Below, in pieces: positions 60,223-64,000 of a DNA stretch of 64,000 bases; position 1 is the stretch's first letter, and each line of letters opens with the position of its first letter. The translations under genes were made by a program, and so were the position numbers. The stretch lies in assembly GCA_913055785.1 (NCBI GenBank), contig CAJXLJ010000006.1, positions 36,367-100,366 of the forward strand, written 5' to 3'. The DNA comes from an uncultured Parvularculaceae bacterium. Its GTDB lineage: Bacteria; Pseudomonadota; Alphaproteobacteria; Caulobacterales; Parvularculaceae. Below the pieces are notes generated by a model. That model was not told the DNA's origin. It made no database searches and was given only the letters and a program-made list of their open reading frames with translations.

Positions 60223-61818
60223 ATGACGACTGAAATCGGCGGACTTGAATTCACGGAAGCCCTCTCGGGCGCGGATCGCGAAATCCTCACTGAAGACGCT
60301 TGCGCCTATCTCGCCGGCCTCGTCGACCGTTTCGCGGCGCGCCGGGACGCGCTCCTGAACGCCCGCGCCGAATGGCAGGCGAAAATCGACGCCGGCGCGC
60401 TCCCGGATTTTCGCACCGATTCGAAAGCCGTGCGCGAAGGCGACTGGCGCGTCGCTGAGCTTCCCGCCGACCTCCTCGACCGCCGCGTTGAAATCACCGG
60501 CCCTGTCGACCGCAAGATGATCATCAACGCGCTGAACGCCGACGTTAAGGTTTTCATGGCGGACTTCGAAGACGCCCTGTCGCCGACCTGGAAGAACGTC
60601 ATCGAAGGCCAGACCAATCTCCGCGATGCGGTGAACCGCACGATTTCATTCGAAGACGTCTCCTCCGGAAAACGTTACGCGTTGGGAGACGACCCGGCCG
60701 TGCTCATCGCCCGGGTGCGCGGCCTTCATCTCGATGAAAAGCACGTCCTTCGGAACGGCAAGCCGATCCCCGGCTGCCTCATGGACTTCGCGCTCTACTT
60801 CCTGACCAATCATGAGCGCCTGCGCGTAAACGGCACGGGCCCGTATTTTTACGTGCCGAAGCTCGAACACTACGAAGAAGCGCGCTGGTGGAACGAGGTT
60901 TTTGTCGACGCGCAAACCCATGCGGGCCTCCCTGTCGGGACGATCAAGGCGACATGCCTGATCGAGACCCTGCCCGCCGTCTTTGAAATGGACGAGTTCC
61001 TTTACGAACTCAAAGATCATGCGGCGGCGCTCAATTGCGGGCGCTGGGATTATATTTTCAGCTATATCAAGACGCTGAAAACCCACGCCGACCGGATGTT
61101 GCCGGACCGCCACGCGGTCGGCATGGACAAGCCTTTCCTCGACGCTTACTCGCGCCTTCTCATTCGCACCTGCCACCGCCGCGGCGCGCTCGCCATGGGC
61201 GGCATGTCGGCGTTCCTGCCGGCGAAGACGCCGGACGAAGACGCCGCAAACAAGGAAAAGGTCCGCGCCGACAAGCAGCGCGAAGCCGACAACGGCCATG
61301 ACGGATCATGGATCGCCCATCCCGCGCTCTCCGATGTGGTCAACACGGTTTACTCGAATGCTTTCAAGCCGGGCGAAACCAATCAGCTCGAAGTGACCCG
61401 CGATAATGACGGGCCGATCGCCGCCGCCGATCTTCTCAAAGCCCCGGAAGGCCCGTTCTCGGAAACCGGTCTCCGGAACAATATCCGCGTCGCGCTTCAA
61501 TATATCGAAGCCTGGCTCGGCGGGCTCGGCGCTGTTGCGATTTACGGGCTGATGGAAGACGCCGCGACCGCGGAGATCTCCCGCGCCAGCGTCTGGCAGT
61601 GGATAAAAAACGGCGCGACGCTCTCAAACGGCGAAACCATGACCGCCGGCTATTTCCGCAAGGTGATGGCCGAAGAGGTCGAGGTCGTGAAGTCGGAAGT
61701 TGGCGAAGCGCGCTGGGAAAACGGCCATTTTGCAGAAGCGATCAGCCTTCTCGAAACGCTCTGCGTTTCGGAGAATTTCGATACGTTCCTGACCCTGGAG
61801 GCTTACAACAGGATTTGA
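60223..61818 (+). CDS. aceB: Malate synthase A
   Basis: 531 residues from ATG 60223 (MTTEIGGLEF). Signatures are VDRKMIINALNADVKVFMADFEDALSPTW, GTGPYFYVPKLEHYEEARWWNEVF, VGTIKATCLIETLPAVFEMDEFLYELKDHAAALNCGRWDYIFSYIKTL (active-site Arg and Glu region), and GGMSAFLPAK near 330. It condenses glyoxylate with acetyl-CoA to malate in the glyoxylate bypass. No isocitrate lyase gene is adjacent. The start has a poor ribosome-binding site. Confidence 0.95.
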   Translation: MTTEIGGLEFTEALSGADREILTEDACAYLAGLVDRFAARRDALLNARAEWQAKIDAGALPDFRTDSKAVREGDWRVAELPADLLDRRVEITGPVDRKMIINALNADVKVFMADFEDALSPTWKNVIEGQTNLRDAVNRTISFEDVSSGKRYALGDDPAVLIARVRGLHLDEKHVLRNGKPIPGCLMDFALYFLTNHERLRVNGTGPYFYVPKLEHYEEARWWNEVFVDAQTHAGLPVGTIKATCLIETLPAVFEMDEFLYELKDHAAALNCGRWDYIFSYIKTLKTHADRMLPDRHAVGMDKPFLDAYSRLLIRTCHRRGALAMGGMSAFLPAKTPDEDAANKEKVRADKQREADNGHDGSWIAHPALSDVVNTVYSNAFKPGETNQLEVTRDNDGPIAAADLLKAPEGPFSETGLRNNIRVALQYIEAWLGGLGAVAIYGLMEDAATAEISRASVWQWIKNGATLSNGETMTAGYFRKVMAEEVEVVKSEVGEARWENGHFAEAISLLETLCVSENFDTFLTLEAYNRI

Positions 61819-61835
61819 TGGAACAAGACGACCAC

Positions 61836-61918
61836 CGCTCATCCCGGCGAAAGCCGGGATCTCGTTCAACAGGCGCGGCGCCGCCGGTTATGGATTCCGG
61901 CTTTCGCCGGAATGAGCG
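61836..61918. repeat. REP-type palindrome pair downstream of aceB
   Basis: ATCCCGGC-GAAA-GCCGGGAT at 61841-61860 and ATTCCGGC-TTTC-GCCGGAAT at 61894-61913, with CGCTC and GAGCGG borders. It matches the arrangement at 33566-33652 (spacer similar in length, different in sequence). It lies between aceB and the ialB-like gene and may act in transcript ends. Confidence 0.75.
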
Positions 61919-61928
61919 GAGAATAACC

Positions 61929-62456
61929 CTACTGGCACTCGCGCGAAACGCGGTCGAGCGCTGCGGTGACGCCGCGCAGGGATATGATATAGCTGGTCGC
62001 GGTGCCGCGTTTCGAAACCGCGCTCACCCGCATGTCCGCGCCGCGCTTCATGGCGCGCACAAGGCGCTGTTCTTCCTCGCCGGATTCAATAAACGCCTCG
62101 TTTTCAGAAGCGTACATATCCCATTTGTCAGACCCGACACGCAGAACCGGCTCCGGCTTGGCGTTGATCGAGTAGCCCGTCATCAGACTCGGCTGTTCTT
62201 TCGCGGCGCCGGATTTCCAGGAAGCGATCAGAAAGAAGATATCGCCGTGATTGACCGACTTGGGCGATTTATCACTGGCTTCGGTCGCCGCGAAACAAAT
62301 CTTGTCGTCGCCGGTCTCGCGCACGAAAACGCTCCAATCATTGTAGGTGGCGACGGTTCTGGGCTGCTCCTGCGCGCTGGCGGCGGCGGGCGCAAACACG
62401 CTCGCGGCGAGTGCGACGGCGAGAACGGGACGAACCGAAAACTGCGAACTGAACAT
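61929..62456 (-). CDS. IalB-like secreted protein (invasion-associated locus B family)
   Basis: 175 residues. ATG 62456 has GAAGGAGAT upstream. A signal peptide is cleaved after AAASAQ (near residue 28). The mature part, beginning YNDWSVFVRETGDDKICFAATEASDKSP, follows the IalB pattern (DW.V......KICFA), including a likely disulfide between the Cys near 54 and the C-terminal Cys (SRECQ). Homologues in Bartonella aid invasion. In free-living bacteria they are periplasmic proteins of unknown role. Confidence 0.8.
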   Translation of the reverse strand: MFSSQFSVRPVLAVALAASVFAPAAASAQEQPRTVATYNDWSVFVRETGDDKICFAATEASDKSPKSVNHGDIFFLIASWKSGAAKEQPSLMTGYSINAKPEPVLRVGSDKWDMYASENEAFIESGEEEQRLVRAMKRGADMRVSAVSKRGTATSYIISLRGVTAALDRVSRECQ

Positions 62457-62630
62457 GGAACGAAATCTCCTTCGGGCGGTCTTCAAAAGGATCGGACGGG
62501 GATATCCGCGCGACATAACACAGTTCTAATTGCGTCGCGACCCGGCGCAAAACGAAGAATTGCGCCTTTCGCCGCCTTGCGCCATAAGAGCCCGGAATTT
62601 CATGCAATTTTATAGACCGGAGGGACCCGA

Positions 62631-64000
62631 ATGATACCCGGACGTGATTCGCTGAGCACGAAGAAGACCCTGACCGCAGGCGGCAAGAGCTACGCCTATT
62701 ACAGCCTCGCCGCCGCGGCCGACCGGATCGGCGATATCTCGCGCCTGCCCTTCTCCCTCAAGGTCCTCCTGGAGAACCTTCTCCGGTTCGAGGACGACCG
62801 CTCGGTTTCGGTCGACGACATCAAGGCCTTCGCGGACTGGTTGAAGAACGGCAAATCCACCCGTGAGATCGCCTACCGTCCGGCCCGGGTGCTGATGCAG
62901 GACTTCACCGGCGTTCCCGCCGTGGTCGACCTCGCCGCCATGCGCGACGCCATGAAAAAGCTTGGTGAAGACCCGGAAAAGATCAATCCGCTGGCGCCGG
63001 TCGACCTCGTCATCGACCACTCGGTGATGGTCGATGATTTCGGCCATGCGGATTCTTTCAAAAAGAACGTCGACCGCGAATATGAGCGCAACGGCGAGCG
63101 CTATCAGTTCCTGAAATGGGGTCAGGGCGCGTTTGACAATTTCCGCGTCGTTCCGCCCGGCACCGGCATCTGTCACCAGGTCAATCTCGAATATCTCGCC
63201 CAGACCGTCTGGACCGCTGATTACAAGGGCGAAACCTTCGCCTATCCCGATACGCTGGTCGGCACCGACAGCCACACCACCATGGTCAACGGCATGGCCG
63301 TCCTGGGCTGGGGCGTCGGCGGGATCGAGGCGGAGGCCGCGATGCTCGGCCAGCCGATCTCGATGCTGATCCCCGAGGTCGTGGGCTTTGAGCTGACCGG
63401 CGCGATGGTCGAGGGCACCACCGGCACCGATCTCGTGCTCAAGGTCGTGGAAATGCTGCGCAAGAAGGGCGTGGTGGGCAAGTTCGTGGAATTCTACGGG
63501 GCCGGGCTCGACAACCTGCCGCTCGCCGACCGTGCCACCATCGCCAACATGGCCCCCGAATACGGGGCCACCTGCGGCTTCTTCCCGATCGACGACGAGA
63601 CCCTGCGCTACCTGCGCCAGACCGGGCGCGACGACGCCCGCGTCGCGCTGGTGGAATCCTATGCCAAGGAGAACGGCTTCTGGCGCGGGGCGGATTACGC
63701 GCCCGTCTACACCGACACGCTCAGCCTCGACATGGGCACCATCGTGCCCGCCATCTCGGGCCCCAAGCGCCCGCAGGATTACGTGGCGCTCGATCAGGCG
63801 GCGTCGAAATTCTTCGAGGTGGTCTCGGAATATCGCGGCGAGGACGAATGCGCCGACGCCACCGACATGGCCGCCGAAGGGCCCGCCCCCGACGCGCTGA
63901 TCGATCCGCGCAAGTCCCAGCCCGTGAAGGGCGAGGAATACGAGATCCGCGACGGCTCGGTGGTGATCGCATCGATCACCTCCTGCACCAACACATCGAA
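62631..64000 (+). CDS. acnA: Aconitate hydratase, partial (3' end outside window)
   Basis: Open from ATG 62631, preceded by GGAGGG, to the window edge (about 456 residues). AcnA features include KSYAYYSLAAAADRIGDISRLPFSLKVLLENLLR, FTGVPAVVDLAAMRDAM, VDLVIDHSVMVD, RYQFLKWGQGAFDNFRVVPPGTGICHQVNLEYLAQ, VGTDSHTTMVNGMAVLGWGVGGIEAEAAMLGQP and the start of the iron-sulfur ligand region (SITSCTNTS). It isomerises citrate and isocitrate in the TCA cycle. From about 63300 on, GGG codons and GC rise clearly compared with the 5' part. A gene mosaic, or a misjoined assembly near a contig end, could explain this. Confidence 0.92.
   Translation, partial: MIPGRDSLSTKKTLTAGGKSYAYYSLAAAADRIGDISRLPFSLKVLLENLLRFEDDRSVSVDDIKAFADWLKNGKSTREIAYRPARVLMQDFTGVPAVVDLAAMRDAMKKLGEDPEKINPLAPVDLVIDHSVMVDDFGHADSFKKNVDREYERNGERYQFLKWGQGAFDNFRVVPPGTGICHQVNLEYLAQTVWTADYKGETFAYPDTLVGTDSHTTMVNGMAVLGWGVGGIEAEAAMLGQPISMLIPEVVGFELTGAMVEGTTGTDLVLKVVEMLRKKGVVGKFVEFYGAGLDNLPLADRATIANMAPEYGATCGFFPIDDETLRYLRQTGRDDARVALVESYAKENGFWRGADYAPVYTDTLSLDMGTIVPAISGPKRPQDYVALDQAASKFFEVVSEYRGEDECADATDMAAEGPAPDALIDPRKSQPVKGEEYEIRDGSVVIASITSCTNTS

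Noticed and set aside
1..64000. CRISPR array
   Set aside because: No run of regularly spaced identical repeats of 20-40 bp was seen. The palindromic clusters are REP elements or iterons.

Overview
The window reads as chromosomal DNA of a moderately GC-rich, Gram-negative alphaproteobacterium. Supporting signs are two large TonB-dependent receptors, an IalB-like secreted protein, KDO and UDP-sugar synthesis genes, a bactofilin, a stand-alone homocysteine methyltransferase domain, a class Ia NrdA without an adjacent nrdB, and REP-type palindromes. Gene style fits the Caulobacterales/Parvularculales/Hyphomonadaceae side of the class, but I cannot name the genus from sequence alone.

Layout. (1) 1-5071: a pectin-type carbohydrate locus with a truncated pectate lyase lipoprotein, a hydratase-family enzyme, a small lipoprotein and a TonB-dependent receptor. 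TGACACCGGTGTCA-type palindromes lie in both of its promoter regions. (2) 5072-11463: a variable island next to tRNA-Ser. It holds the start-less remnant of a serine-recombinase C-terminus, a three-gene operon that includes a membrane-anchored HTH protein, and an IS1595-type element with 27-bp ends that carries passenger genes. (3) 11476-40166: ordinary chromosome. It includes tRNA-Ser, TerC, galE-vanZ-kdsB, argE, a metH1-type gene under a SahR-like operator, an H1-like protein, a LysR/DoxX/azoreductase unit, a double FKBP lipoprotein, an ABC-F ATPase, nrdA with NrdR-like boxes, a PurD-like ATP-grasp protein, a bactofilin and a second TonB receptor. Several small proteins lie between them.

(4) 40557-49918: a 9.4-kb element integrated in a tRNA-Val gene and bounded by an 18-bp core repeat. 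It encodes a lambda-O-like initiator with iterons inside its gene, a NotI-family restriction enzyme with a cytosine methyltransferase and Vsr, a MerR-like protein, capsid-protease-portal genes (no terminase, no tail), an AlpA-like protein and a tyrosine integrase. This looks like a capsid-encoding phage satellite and is the most unusual item here. The integrase has no stop codon of its own, so its C-terminus depends on whether the element is integrated or circular. Circle closure would also fuse the capsid-int genes to the replication gene.

(5) 50007-64000: two histidine kinases, an S24-like repressor lacking the protease dyad, gph, glmU, rpiA, glutathione reductase, malate synthase, an ialB-like gene and the 5' part of aconitase. 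The aconitase seems to change base style partway through.

Coordinates were read by eye from the sequence. Functional names rest on recognised motifs and family knowledge, with no database search.
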